In this document: positions 7,875 to 15,548 of the stretch, piece after piece
Layout: every line of letters begins with the position of its first letter
Numbering within the stretch: position 1 is the first letter of the stretch
DNA from: an uncultured bacterium
Lineage (GTDB): Bacteria; Verrucomicrobiota; Verrucomicrobiia; CAIQCK01
Assembly (NCBI GenBank): GCA_903870275.1
Contig: CAIQCK010000003.1
Location: 1-44,091 of the forward strand
DNA length: 44,091 bases
Reading direction: 5' to 3'
Position numbers and translations under genes: made by a program
The notes under the pieces: model-generated
The model's database searches: none
What the model was told of the DNA's origin: nothing
Seen by the model: only the letters and a program-made list of their open reading frames with translations

Positions 7875-10706
7875 ATGAAACAATTTCTTCTGGCTGTAGT
7901 TTTCATCGCTCTGGCCGGCGTTGCCGATGCGGAGACGCCCCGATGGACGGCCGTGATTTCGCCGGCGGGCGCGGTGCGCATCGAGCGCGACGGAAAAGAA
8001 TGCGGGACAATGACGCCGGGACTGTTCGAAGTGCCGTGGCAGTTTGCCGCGATGGGCGGCGGCAAGGCGGGCGAGGCGATGAAGGACGGTGTTCATCGCG
8101 GCCAAATTCACGCGCCGGGCGGCGGTGCGGTGGAGGTCGAGTTGCGGGCGGCGGAAGAGGCCGCAGGCGTGCGTCTGGAGTATCGGCTGACGCCGCAAAA
8201 GGAAATGAAGCTCAACAGCCTGAACGTGACACTGACGCTGCCGTCCCCACTCTGGGCCGGCGGGAAGTTTGCCGCGGACGGCAAGGAGGGCGCGCTGCCG
8301 GCGATGTACAAGGAGGCTCAAGTGTATGCGAAGCCGACCAAGTCGTTGAAGATCGCACCGCTGGGCGGAACTGCACTGCGGCTGGATTTTGCCGAACCGG
8401 CCCACGTGCTGGTGCAGGACGACCGCCAGTGGGGCGAGACGTTGTCGGTGCGCATTGAGTCGCCAAACGCGCCCGAAACATGGCCTGCGGGCCGGACGAT
8501 GACGCTGGCTTTCACGTTCGGCGCGGAGGACGGGCTGAAAGTCGAGGAGGACAAACCGGTGACCATCACCGCGGGCGCGGAGTGGCTGCCGCTGGACGTG
8601 GACCTGGACATTGAGGCCGGCTCGGCGCTGGACTTCAGCCTTGCGGTGCCGCGCCACGCGCCGGCGGGACGATACGGGCGCGTCATCGCCACGCGGCAGG
8701 GCAAGTTCGCGTTCGAGAAGCGCGCGACACCGGCGCGGTTCTACGGAGTCAACTTCTGCTTCACGGCGCAATATCTCCCGCACGAGATGGCGGACCGGCT
8801 CGCGGAGCGACTGGCGCGGCTGGGCTACAACGCCGTGCGCATCCATCACTATGAGAGCCAGCTGGTCGAACGCGGGCCGGGCGGGCCGCGGTTGAAGGCG
8901 GAGCAGCTTGACCAGCTCGATTACTTCTTCGCGGCGCTCAAGCGGCATGGCATTTACGTCACGACCGATTTGTTCGTGTCGCGGCCCGTCGCGCTGGCCG
9001 ACATCTACGACGGCGAAACGGGGCCAATCACCCAGGACGAATTCAAAATGGCCGTTCACGTCAACGACCGCGCGTTTGAAAACTACAAGGCGTTCGCCCG
9101 CGCGCTGCTCGATCACGAAAACCCCTACACGAAGCTACGCTACGCCGACGATCCCGCGCTGGCGTGGCTGAGCCTGGTCAACGAGGATTGCCCCGGCAAT
9201 TTCATCAGCGGCCTCAAGGGCGGACTGCGCGACGACTGGCAGCGCGCGTGGAACCACTGGCTGGCCGCGCGTTATCCCAACCGCGAGTCGCTGGCGCGCG
9301 CGCTCGGCAACCTCAAGGGCGACCAGGACGCAGCGAAGGGCACCGTGCCGCTGGCGAGCATCTACGGACGGCTGCCCGCCGTCATTGCGTTCAACACGTT
9401 CCTCGCCGAGGTGGAGCGCGACTTCTTCGAGCGCACGCGCCATTTCCTGCGCGATGAACTCCATTGCAAGGCGCTGCTGACCGATTGCAACGCGTGGAGC
9501 AACCCGGTCCAGTTGCAAGCGGTGCGCGGTGGATTCGATTACGTGGACGACCATTTTTATGTGGACCATCCGCAGTTCATGGAGCGGCCGTGGTCGCTCC
9601 CGTCGCGCTGCGCCAATACCAGCCCGATCGCCGGCGGCGCGACCGGGGGCCGGAGTTGCGCCTTCACGCGGGTGTTCGGCAAGCCGTTCACGATCACCGA
9701 GTTCAACTACTCCAGCCCGGGCCGGTTCCGCGGCGTCGGCGGCATTCTCACCGGCGCGCTGGGCGCGGTGCAGGATTGGGACGGGCTGTGGCGCTTCGCC
9801 TACAGTCACAACCGCGAGAACGTCGAGCGGCCCGGTGCGATGAACTACTTCGACGTCTCCGCCGACCCGCTAAACCAGGCCGCCGAGCGCGCGAGTCTCT
9901 GTCTGTTCCTGCGCGGCGATCTCCGGCCGGCCCGGCACGCAGTCGCCATCGCATCCGAGCCGGGCGAGTTGCTCAAACAAACAAACACATCGCGCGACAA
10001 AACACCATTGTGGCACGGCATGGCGTGGGTGACGCGCGTCGGGTGGCTGCTTGGCAGCGAAACGAAGGCGACGAGGAACGATCTGCCGCTGGCCTTCTCC
10101 GGCAGCGAAACGAATCTCTTTGCCTCGGGCATGGAAACGACGCTCATCGACACGTTCCGCGAGCGGGGCTGGCTGTCCGAAAGCAATCGGACTGATTTCA
10201 AGAAGAACACGTTCCAGAGCGAGAACGGCGAAGTGACGATTGACGCGGCGGAAAACACCCTCACGCTCGACACGACGCGGACGGCGGGTGGCTTCGCGCC
10301 GGCCGGCAAGCGCATTGAGACGCGCGCGGCGACCATCGAGATTGTTAAAACCGACGCGACGGTCTGGGTCAGCAGTCTCGATGGCAAACCGATCACCACA
10401 AGCAAGCGGCTGCTGATCACCCATCTCACCGATCTTCAGAACAGCGGCACGCGCTACGGCGACCGCAATCGCCAAATCCTCCAGTCGTGGGGCCAGCTTC
10501 CGCATCTTGTGCGCGCCGGCCGCGCCACCGTGACGTTGCGGTTGAAGAACGCGGACCGCGCGAAGGTTCACGCGCTCGCCGTCAACGGCAAGCGGATTGG
10601 TGAAGTCGCCATCAGCGCGAAGGAAGGCGGCGCGCTCTCGATTCCGTTATCGGTTTCAGCGGACGGCAAGGCGCGAATGCTCTACGAAGTGGAAATCACG
10701 CGGTAA
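7875..10706 (+). CDS. Secreted GH-A clan glycoside hydrolase-like protein
   Basis: 943 aa with a clear signal peptide (MKQFLLAVVFIALAGVADA). The first 280 residues look beta-rich. A TIM-barrel core begins near residue 289 (ARFYGVNFCF, then ADRLAERLARLGYNAVRIHHYES), the usual opening of GH5/GH42-like clan A barrels. Candidate acid/base E437 lies in LSLVNED and candidate nucleophile E609 in FTITEFNYSS, at the expected ends of strands 4 and 7. The last 300 residues form a C-terminal beta domain. The substrate is not readable; a plant or microbial polysaccharide is plausible. The length and domain order suggest one of the large uncharacterised hydrolases common in this phylum rather than a classical cellulase. 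Confidence 0.82.
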   Translation: MKQFLLAVVFIALAGVADAETPRWTAVISPAGAVRIERDGKECGTMTPGLFEVPWQFAAMGGGKAGEAMKDGVHRGQIHAPGGGAVEVELRAAEEAAGVRLEYRLTPQKEMKLNSLNVTLTLPSPLWAGGKFAADGKEGALPAMYKEAQVYAKPTKSLKIAPLGGTALRLDFAEPAHVLVQDDRQWGETLSVRIESPNAPETWPAGRTMTLAFTFGAEDGLKVEEDKPVTITAGAEWLPLDVDLDIEAGSALDFSLAVPRHAPAGRYGRVIATRQGKFAFEKRATPARFYGVNFCFTAQYLPHEMADRLAERLARLGYNAVRIHHYESQLVERGPGGPRLKAEQLDQLDYFFAALKRHGIYVTTDLFVSRPVALADIYDGETGPITQDEFKMAVHVNDRAFENYKAFARALLDHENPYTKLRYADDPALAWLSLVNEDCPGNFISGLKGGLRDDWQRAWNHWLAARYPNRESLARALGNLKGDQDAAKGTVPLASIYGRLPAVIAFNTFLAEVERDFFERTRHFLRDELHCKALLTDCNAWSNPVQLQAVRGGFDYVDDHFYVDHPQFMERPWSLPSRCANTSPIAGGATGGRSCAFTRVFGKPFTITEFNYSSPGRFRGVGGILTGALGAVQDWDGLWRFAYSHNRENVERPGAMNYFDVSADPLNQAAERASLCLFLRGDLRPARHAVAIASEPGELLKQTNTSRDKTPLWHGMAWVTRVGWLLGSETKATRNDLPLAFSGSETNLFASGMETTLIDTFRERGWLSESNRTDFKKNTFQSENGEVTIDAAENTLTLDTTRTAGGFAPAGKRIETRAATIEIVKTDATVWVSSLDGKPITTSKRLLITHLTDLQNSGTRYGDRNRQILQSWGQLPHLVRAGRATVTLRLKNADRAKVHALAVNGKRIGEVAISAKEGGALSIPLSVSADGKARMLYEVEITR

Positions 10707-10737
10707 CTGTCGAGACAAGGCGAGCGGCGGCAGATTA

Positions 10738-12315
10738 CTACTTCCGCTTCTCGTCCTTAAACAACTTGTATTCGACGCTGTCCACCAGCGCTTCCCAGCT
10801 TGCCTCGATGATGTTGTCGTGGACACCGACGGTGCCCCAGAGCGAAGCGCCGTCGGTGGACTCGATGATGACGCGCGTCTTGGCGGCGGTGCCTGCGCCA
10901 CCGTCGAGGATGCGTACCTTGTAATCCACCAGCCGCACTTTCTGGATAGCCGGGTAGAACTTCACCAGCGCCGTGCGCAACGCCGTGTCGAGCGCGTTGA
11001 CCGGGCCGTCGCCTTCCGCAACCGTGTGCTCCACCTTGTCGCCGACGCGCAGCTTGACGCTGGCTTCGCAAATCTGCTGCCCGTCCTGCGCGCGGCGATC
11101 CATGATGACGCGGTAGCCGAGCAACTGGAAAAATGGCTTGTGCCGCTTGAGCGCCTTTTGCACCAGCAACTGGAAGGACGCGTCCGCCGCCTCGAATTCG
11201 TAACCGCGGTGTTCCATCTCCTTGAGCTGCTTGAGAATCTCGCGCAGCTCCGGCGTGTCCTTGCCCAGATCAAGCCCCAGCTCCTGCGCCTTGAGCAGCA
11301 CGTTGCTGCGGCCGCTGAGTTCGCTCACCAGCACGCGGCGGCGGTTGCCGACCAGTTCCGGCTCGAGGTGCTCGTAGCTGCGCGCCACCTTCTCGACGGC
11401 GTTGACGTGGATGCCGCCCTTGTGCGCGAACGCCGTCGCGCCGACGAACGGCTGGCGGATGTCGGGCCGGACGTTCGCAAGGTCGTCCACGAACAGGCTC
11501 AGTTCGCGCAGATGCTTCAAGTTCTCGCGCGGGATGGACGCGACGCCCATCTTCAACACGAGGTTGGCAATCACCGAGGTGATGTTGCAATTGCCGGCGC
11601 GCTCGCCGTAGCCGTTGACGGTGCCCTGCACCTGCGACGCGCCCTGCTCCACCGCCGCGAGGGCGTTGGCGACGGCGAGACCGCAGTCGTTGTGCGTATG
11701 GATGCCGAGCGCGGCTCGAAGCTGGCTTTTCACCTCGCCGACGATCCGCGAGACATCGCGCGACAGCGTGCCGCCATTGGTGTCGCAGAGCACGAGCACG
11801 TCGGCGCCGGCGTCTTGCGCGGCGCGCAACGTCGCCAGCGCGTATGCCGGGTCATCCTTGTAGCCGTCGAAGAAATGCTCGGCATCGTAAAGAACCTCTT
11901 TGCCCCGTTCCTTGAAGTAGCGGACGCTGTCGGCGATCATCGACAGGTTTTCCTCCGGCGTCGTGCGGATGACCTCGCGCACGTGCAACGACCACGTTTT
12001 GCCGACCATCGTCACCACCGGCGTCTGCGCGTCCACGAGCGCCTGGATGTTCGCGTCCCGCGAGCAGACGTCCTTCGCGCGGCGCGTGCTGCCGAACGCG
12101 GCGATCTTCGCCTGCTTCCACTTGCGCTTGCGGGCCTCGGTGAAGAACTCCATGTCCTTCGGGTTCGAGCCGGGCCAGCCGCCCTCGATGTAGTGGACGC
12201 CAAACGCGTCGAGCCGGTCGGCGATGCGCAGCTTGTCGGCGCTGGAGAGCGAGATGCCCTCGCCCTGCGTGCCGTCGCGCAGCGTCGTGTCGTAGATGGC
12301 GACTTTCGGGTTCAT
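10738..12315 (-). CDS. cimA: (R)-citramalate synthase
   Basis: 525 aa. It condenses acetyl-CoA with pyruvate to citramalate, the first step of the threonine-independent route to 2-oxobutyrate and isoleucine. The HMGL-like barrel opens with VAIYDTTLRDGTQGEGISLS and HYIEGGWPGSNPKD. It has the metal-binding HTHNDCG motif, and GTVNGYGERAGNCN further on. A LeuA-type regulatory dimer domain occupies about residues 380-515. Length and the EGGWPGSNPKD block fit the citramalate synthase (TIGR00977) subgroup rather than 2-isopropylmalate synthase. A GGAG lies about 9 nt before the ATG. It follows lysC by 68 bp on the same strand, so both genes probably share the attenuated leader upstream of lysC. Confidence 0.93.
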   Translation of the reverse strand: MNPKVAIYDTTLRDGTQGEGISLSSADKLRIADRLDAFGVHYIEGGWPGSNPKDMEFFTEARKRKWKQAKIAAFGSTRRAKDVCSRDANIQALVDAQTPVVTMVGKTWSLHVREVIRTTPEENLSMIADSVRYFKERGKEVLYDAEHFFDGYKDDPAYALATLRAAQDAGADVLVLCDTNGGTLSRDVSRIVGEVKSQLRAALGIHTHNDCGLAVANALAAVEQGASQVQGTVNGYGERAGNCNITSVIANLVLKMGVASIPRENLKHLRELSLFVDDLANVRPDIRQPFVGATAFAHKGGIHVNAVEKVARSYEHLEPELVGNRRRVLVSELSGRSNVLLKAQELGLDLGKDTPELREILKQLKEMEHRGYEFEAADASFQLLVQKALKRHKPFFQLLGYRVIMDRRAQDGQQICEASVKLRVGDKVEHTVAEGDGPVNALDTALRTALVKFYPAIQKVRLVDYKVRILDGGAGTAAKTRVIIESTDGASLWGTVGVHDNIIEASWEALVDSVEYKLFKDEKRK

Positions 12316-12327
12316 GTTAAAGTGCTC

Positions 12328-12384
12328 CAGGCGTCCGCCTGACCGGTTATCAAATCATCCAATGGACAGGCAAGACGCCTGTCC
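12328..12384. repeat. Two linked hairpins filling the lysC-cimA gap
   Basis: CAGGCG/CGCCTG (12328-12341) and GGACAGGC/GCCTGTCC (12364-12384, 5-nt loop) share the core CAGGC/GCCTG and fill most of the 68-bp intergenic space. The second overlaps the lysC stop codon. No U-run follows on the minus strand, so read-through into cimA is expected. It looks like a dispersed palindromic element that could also affect mRNA stability between the two cistrons. Confidence 0.7.
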
Positions 12385-13601
12385 TACTTTTTACTCAACT
12401 CAAATTTCTCGTGCAGCACGCCGGCGGCCTTGTCGGCGTCCTTGAGGTCAATAACGACCGAGATTTTGATCTCGCTGGTGCTGATCATGCCGATGTTGAT
12501 GTGATTGGCGGCAAGCGCCTCGAACATCTCGGCGGCGATGCCGGGATGACTCTTCATGCCGACGCCAATGATGGACACCTTCGCGATGTTGTCCTGCGCG
12601 GTGACGCCGCTGGCGCCGACTTCCCGGGCGATCTTCTCCAACGCCACCAATGATTTCTTCAGGTCGTCGGTGCCGACGGTGAATGTGATGTCCGTCGAGC
12701 CGGCCTCGGACACGTTTTGCACAATCACGTCCACGTTGATGTTGGCGTCGGCCACCGCGCGGAAAATCCGCGACGCCATGCCCGGCTTGTCCGGGACGTG
12801 GGCGACGGTGACCTTGGCCTGCTTCTTGTCCACGGCCACGCCGCGGATGACGACGTCTTCCATGCTGCGGGTTTCTGCTTTCACAATGGTTCCTGGGTTG
12901 TCGTTGAAACTGCTGCGAACTTCAAACACCACGTTGAATTTTTTGGCGAACTCCACCGAGCGCGCCTGCATGACCTTCGAGCCGAGCGCGGCCATCTCCA
13001 GCAGCTCGTCGTAGCTGATCTCCTGGATTTTCTGAGCGTCCTTCACGATGCGCGGGTCTGCGGTATAGACGCCGTCCACGTCGGTGTAAATCTGGCAGAG
13101 GTCGGCCTTGAGCGCCGCCGCGATGGCGATGGCGGAAAGGTCGCTGCCGCCGCGGCCGAGCGTCGTGATCTGCCGCTCCGGGGTCTCGCCCTGGAAACCG
13201 GCGATGATGACGACGTTGCCGTCGTTGAGCTGGTCATGCACGCGCTTGGGCGTGATGTTGGTGATCTTCGCCTTCGTGTGCGCGCGATCGGTGACGATGC
13301 CCGCCTGCGCGCCGGTGAGGCTGGCGGCCTTCGCGCCGAGCGCGTGGAGCGCCATTGCCAGGAGCGCAATGGTGGTCTGCTCGCCGGTGGCCAACAGCAC
13401 GTCCATCTCGCGCTCGCTGGGCATGTCGTGAATTTCCTTCGCCAGCTTGATGAGGCTGTCGGTGACGCCGCTCATCGCCGACACCACCACCACGACCTGG
13501 TTGCCGGCCTGCTGGGTGGCGAGGACGCGCCTGGCCACGTTCTTGATGCGGTCGGGGTTGCCCACCGATGTGCCGCCGTATTTTTGGACGACCAATGCCA
13601 T
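12384..13601 (-). CDS. lysC: Aspartate kinase
   Basis: 405 aa. It phosphorylates L-aspartate, the committed step for lysine, methionine and threonine (and hence isoleucine). The kinase domain starts ALVVQKYGGTSVGNPDRIKNVA and includes TTLGRGGSDLSAIAIAAALKAD. Two C-terminal ACT domains are visible from about residue 265 (VTVAHVPDKPGMASRIFRAV and VSIIGVGMKSHPGIAAEMFEAL), so allosteric feedback by Lys and/or Thr is expected. Size and layout match monofunctional LysC. No strong Shine-Dalgarno sequence precedes the ATG. A structured leader with a small Thr/Ile/Val-rich ORF and an intrinsic terminator sits 110-215 nt upstream; cimA follows downstream. Confidence 0.96.
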   Translation of the reverse strand: MALVVQKYGGTSVGNPDRIKNVARRVLATQQAGNQVVVVVSAMSGVTDSLIKLAKEIHDMPSEREMDVLLATGEQTTIALLAMALHALGAKAASLTGAQAGIVTDRAHTKAKITNITPKRVHDQLNDGNVVIIAGFQGETPERQITTLGRGGSDLSAIAIAAALKADLCQIYTDVDGVYTADPRIVKDAQKIQEISYDELLEMAALGSKVMQARSVEFAKKFNVVFEVRSSFNDNPGTIVKAETRSMEDVVIRGVAVDKKQAKVTVAHVPDKPGMASRIFRAVADANINVDVIVQNVSEAGSTDITFTVGTDDLKKSLVALEKIAREVGASGVTAQDNIAKVSIIGVGMKSHPGIAAEMFEALAANHINIGMISTSEIKISVVIDLKDADKAAGVLHEKFELSKK

Positions 13602-13631
13602 GTTCGTTATCTGTAGTTCGTTTGCGCCTGT

Positions 13632-13693
13632 GGTTCAACAACGCCCGCGCCGCGCTGGCGCCGTTGCCGCGCGTGTCCGGCCGATGTTGAACC
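13632..13693 (-). other. Long-range stem-loop between attenuator and lysC
   Basis: GGTTCAAC and GTTGAACC (13632-13639 and 13686-13693) close a GC-rich loop of 46 nt in the lysC leader, downstream of the terminator. It may shield the segment before the lysC start, or it may be incidental. Confidence 0.4.
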
Positions 13694-13710
13694 GTTTGAG
13701 TGACATAAAT

Positions 13711-13740
13711 GAAAAAACCCTCGATGATCAACCGAGGGTG
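13711..13740 (-). terminator. Intrinsic terminator (attenuator) in the lysC leader
   Basis: On the minus strand ACCCTCG (13739-13733) pairs with CGAGGGT (13723-13717) across a 9-nt loop, followed directly by six T residues (13717-13712, the first also closing the stem). It sits upstream of lysC rather than behind a gene, which is the arrangement of an attenuator. Its 5' arm can instead pair with GGGGGTG at 13764-13758. Confidence 0.85.
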
Positions 13741-13779
13741 TGGCGCGGCCAGCCGTTCACCCCCGTCAGGGGATAACGG
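13734..13779 (-). promoter_or_regulatory. Pause hairpin and antiterminator segments of the attenuator
   Basis: Segment 1 (CCGTTATCCCC, 13779-13769, inside the last leader codons) can pair with segment 2 (GGGGGTGAACGG, 13764-13753). Segment 2 can alternatively pair through GGGGGTG with segment 3 (CACCCTC, 13740-13734; six Watson-Crick pairs and one G-U). Segment 3 is also the 5' arm of the terminator. The 1:2 plus 3:4 state would terminate; the 2:3 state would allow lysC and cimA transcription. These are manual pairings without computed energies. Confidence 0.7.
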
Positions 13780-13816
13780 TAATCGTCTTCTCAACCTTGC
13801 CGCGCGTGTTGTTCAT
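13766..13816 (-). CDS. Leader peptide of the lysC-cimA operon (Thr/Ile/Val-rich)
   Basis: A 16-codon ORF, MNNTRGKVEKTITVIP, ends 27 nt before the terminator stem. Codons 11-15 read Thr, Ile, Thr, Val, Ile and overlap the 5' arm of the pause hairpin. This is the geometry of ribosome-mediated attenuation, as in the E. coli thr leader, whose peptide is also rich in Thr and Ile. The downstream enzymes make precursors of exactly these amino acids. The Shine-Dalgarno candidate (GAGAG) is weak and somewhat distant. The ORF is too short for statistical support, so confidence rests on the match of peptide, hairpins and gene functions. Confidence 0.72.
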   Translation of the reverse strand: MNNTRGKVEKTITVIP

Positions 13817-13884
13817 TGAGGGCGAAACTCTCAGAAACCCGCGTCCAAATCAAGGGGATTTTCCCATGATCGCCTCAGGGTTGC

Positions 13885-13913
13885 TTGACTTGGCGGGCGT
13901 CCCACGTTAGAAC
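13885..13913 (+). promoter_or_regulatory. Possible sigma-70-type promoter for the metal-efflux operon
   Basis: TTGACT (13885-13890) and TAGAAC (13908-13913) are spaced by 17 bp. The predicted transcription start is only a few bases before the ATG at 13923, which would give an almost leaderless mRNA. This rests on pattern only. Confidence 0.35.
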
Positions 13914-13922
13914 ACGGCCAAG

Positions 13923-14195
13923 ATGGTTGTCCGTCGTTTATTGCGTGTCGTCATGGTCGCGGCCTCCTGCGGGTTGCTGATCTTCGCCCTCTCCGAGTCG
14001 GCGACTTGTCACTGCTCGGATGACAACGACTGCTGCGGTGCGTGCATCCTATGCCTCTGCACACAAGCGCTTGAGATGCCGAGTTTGACCGCTGCCGTCA
14101 TTCAGTCCAAAATTGTTTCGCTGGCGCCGGTCGCCGAGCCTGGCGAATTCAACTCTCTCTCCTTCCGCCCCCCAACGCCCCCGCCCCGAGCTTGA
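13923..14195 (+). CDS. Small Cys-rich exported protein preceding the efflux genes
   Basis: 90 aa, not recognised as a named family. The N-terminus is basic and then hydrophobic (VVMVAASCGLLIFALSESA), a signal peptide or anchor. It is followed by a dense cysteine cluster, TCHCSDDNDCCGACILCLC: eight cysteines between residues about 18 and 46, with one His. The tail is Pro-rich. It lies about 90 bp upstream of the CzcC-like gene, on the same strand, at the head of the set. Position and Cys/His content suggest a periplasmic or membrane metal-binding accessory protein, but this is inference. Disulfide-based folding is the alternative. The codon usage looks like that of its neighbours. Confidence 0.6.
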   Translation: MVVRRLLRVVMVAASCGLLIFALSESATCHCSDDNDCCGACILCLCTQALEMPSLTAAVIQSKIVSLAPVAEPGEFNSLSFRPPTPPPRA

Positions 14196-14283
14196 GTCCT
14201 CATCCACGCTCGTAGTGTGTCTGCACGCCGCGATTCCACCTCCGAGGGACTCGTGCGCGTTTTGAAAGTCAGCGGAGACTTGT

Positions 14284-15528
14284 ATGAAATTCATTGTTGC
14301 TGTGTTTACCGCCGGTTGCGTTGCCTTTGCCGACGCGCCTGCCCAAACCAAACTCGACCTGCCAGCCGCGCTCACGGAGGCGGCTGCCAACAATCCCGAA
14401 CTGCGCTCGGCCCGCGCACGCATCGAAGCCGCAACCGGCCGCGCCATCCAGGCGCGCTTGTGGCCGAACCCGAGTTTGGAAATGACCGCCGACCAGGTTC
14501 CTGTGAACAACGGCGGCTTCTCGCGCTCGCAAAACATGGCCGGCGTTGACCAAACCGTGCCATTTCCCGGCAAGAAAGCGCTCGACGCAAAAATCGGCGC
14601 CGCCGATGTGACGGCCGCCGAGTGGGAATACCTCAGCCGCGCACTGGAGGTGCTGCGCGAGGTGAAGGAAGCGTTCTGGCGGACGCTGGCCTCGCAGAAG
14701 AAACTAGCTGTCACCGAACAACTGGTTGCCCTGTCGGCGTCCACGGCCCGCGCCGTTGGCAAGCGCGTCGAGGCGGGTGCCTCCGCCGACCAGGAACAGT
14801 TGCGCGCCGAAGTCGAACACGAGCGCGTGATAGTCGAATTGATCGGCGCGCGGCGGCAACTGACCGAAGCACAGAAGATTCTAGCGCCGCTGCTGGGGCG
14901 CCGTCCCGAAAACATCAGCCCGCTCACCGGTGAATTATCCGCCCAGGCGCAACGCTCCGATCTCGACCAAGCCCGCGAACAAATGCTGGCCCGCCATCCA
15001 AACATCCGCGCCGTGCTGGCCAAACGCAACCGCGCCGAGTTGGAGTTGCGCCGCGCCAAGCTCGACCCGCTGCCCGACGTGACGCTCGGCGTCGCTGCGG
15101 GCCGCGATACCGGCGCGGACTTGAACTTGATGGCCTTCCGCGTGTCGGTGCCGCTGCCGATCTTCGATCGCGCGCAAGGGCGCAAACGCGAGGCGCGCGC
15201 CAACGCGGACATCGCTCGCTACGACCTCACGACAACGGAGTTGCGGCTGACAAGCGATCTGGCCATCGCGGACGCGCGGTTGCGGGCCGCCGCCGAACAA
15301 GTGGAATGTTACCGCGCGAGCATCCTGCCGAAAGCGGAGGCGGCCTCGCGACTGGTGCGCAGCGGGTATGCCGCCGGCAAGTTCGGTTTGCTCGACATCC
15401 TCGACACGCAACGCACCACCGTGCAGGTGCAACTCGACTACTACGACCGGCTGTTGGAATTGAACGTCGCGCAAGCGGAACTGGAATCGCTGTTGATGAA
15501 AGACCTGCCTCCGCAGGAACGCCCATGA
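14284..15528 (+). CDS. CzcC/TolC-type outer-membrane efflux protein
   Basis: 414 aa with a signal peptide (MKFIVAVFTAGCVAFADA). Two repeats of the outer-membrane efflux protein fold are suggested: long Ala/Arg/Glu-rich helices (LDLPAALTEAAANNPELRSARARIEAATGR, then DLDQAREQMLARHPNIRAVLAKRNRAELELRRA) and the typical NPSLEMTADQVP strand. The terminal part (ASRLVRSGYAAGKFGLLDILDTQRT) is characteristic of CzcC-like members. It forms the outer-membrane channel of a tripartite RND pump with the next two genes. A GGAG stands about 7 nt before the ATG. Its stop is followed 21 nt later by the adaptor start at 15549; an alternative adaptor ATG at 15525 would overlap it as ATGA. Confidence 0.9.
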   Translation: MKFIVAVFTAGCVAFADAPAQTKLDLPAALTEAAANNPELRSARARIEAATGRAIQARLWPNPSLEMTADQVPVNNGGFSRSQNMAGVDQTVPFPGKKALDAKIGAADVTAAEWEYLSRALEVLREVKEAFWRTLASQKKLAVTEQLVALSASTARAVGKRVEAGASADQEQLRAEVEHERVIVELIGARRQLTEAQKILAPLLGRRPENISPLTGELSAQAQRSDLDQAREQMLARHPNIRAVLAKRNRAELELRRAKLDPLPDVTLGVAAGRDTGADLNLMAFRVSVPLPIFDRAQGRKREARANADIARYDLTTTELRLTSDLAIADARLRAAAEQVECYRASILPKAEAASRLVRSGYAAGKFGLLDILDTQRTTVQVQLDYYDRLLELNVAQAELESLLMKDLPPQERP

Positions 15529-15548
15529 TCGGAAAAGGAACCACGACT

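Noticed and set aside
13602..13710. Lysine riboswitch in front of lysC
   Set aside because: The leader is too short and lacks the conserved multi-helix core of the lysine riboswitch; the leader peptide and attenuator pairings explain it better.
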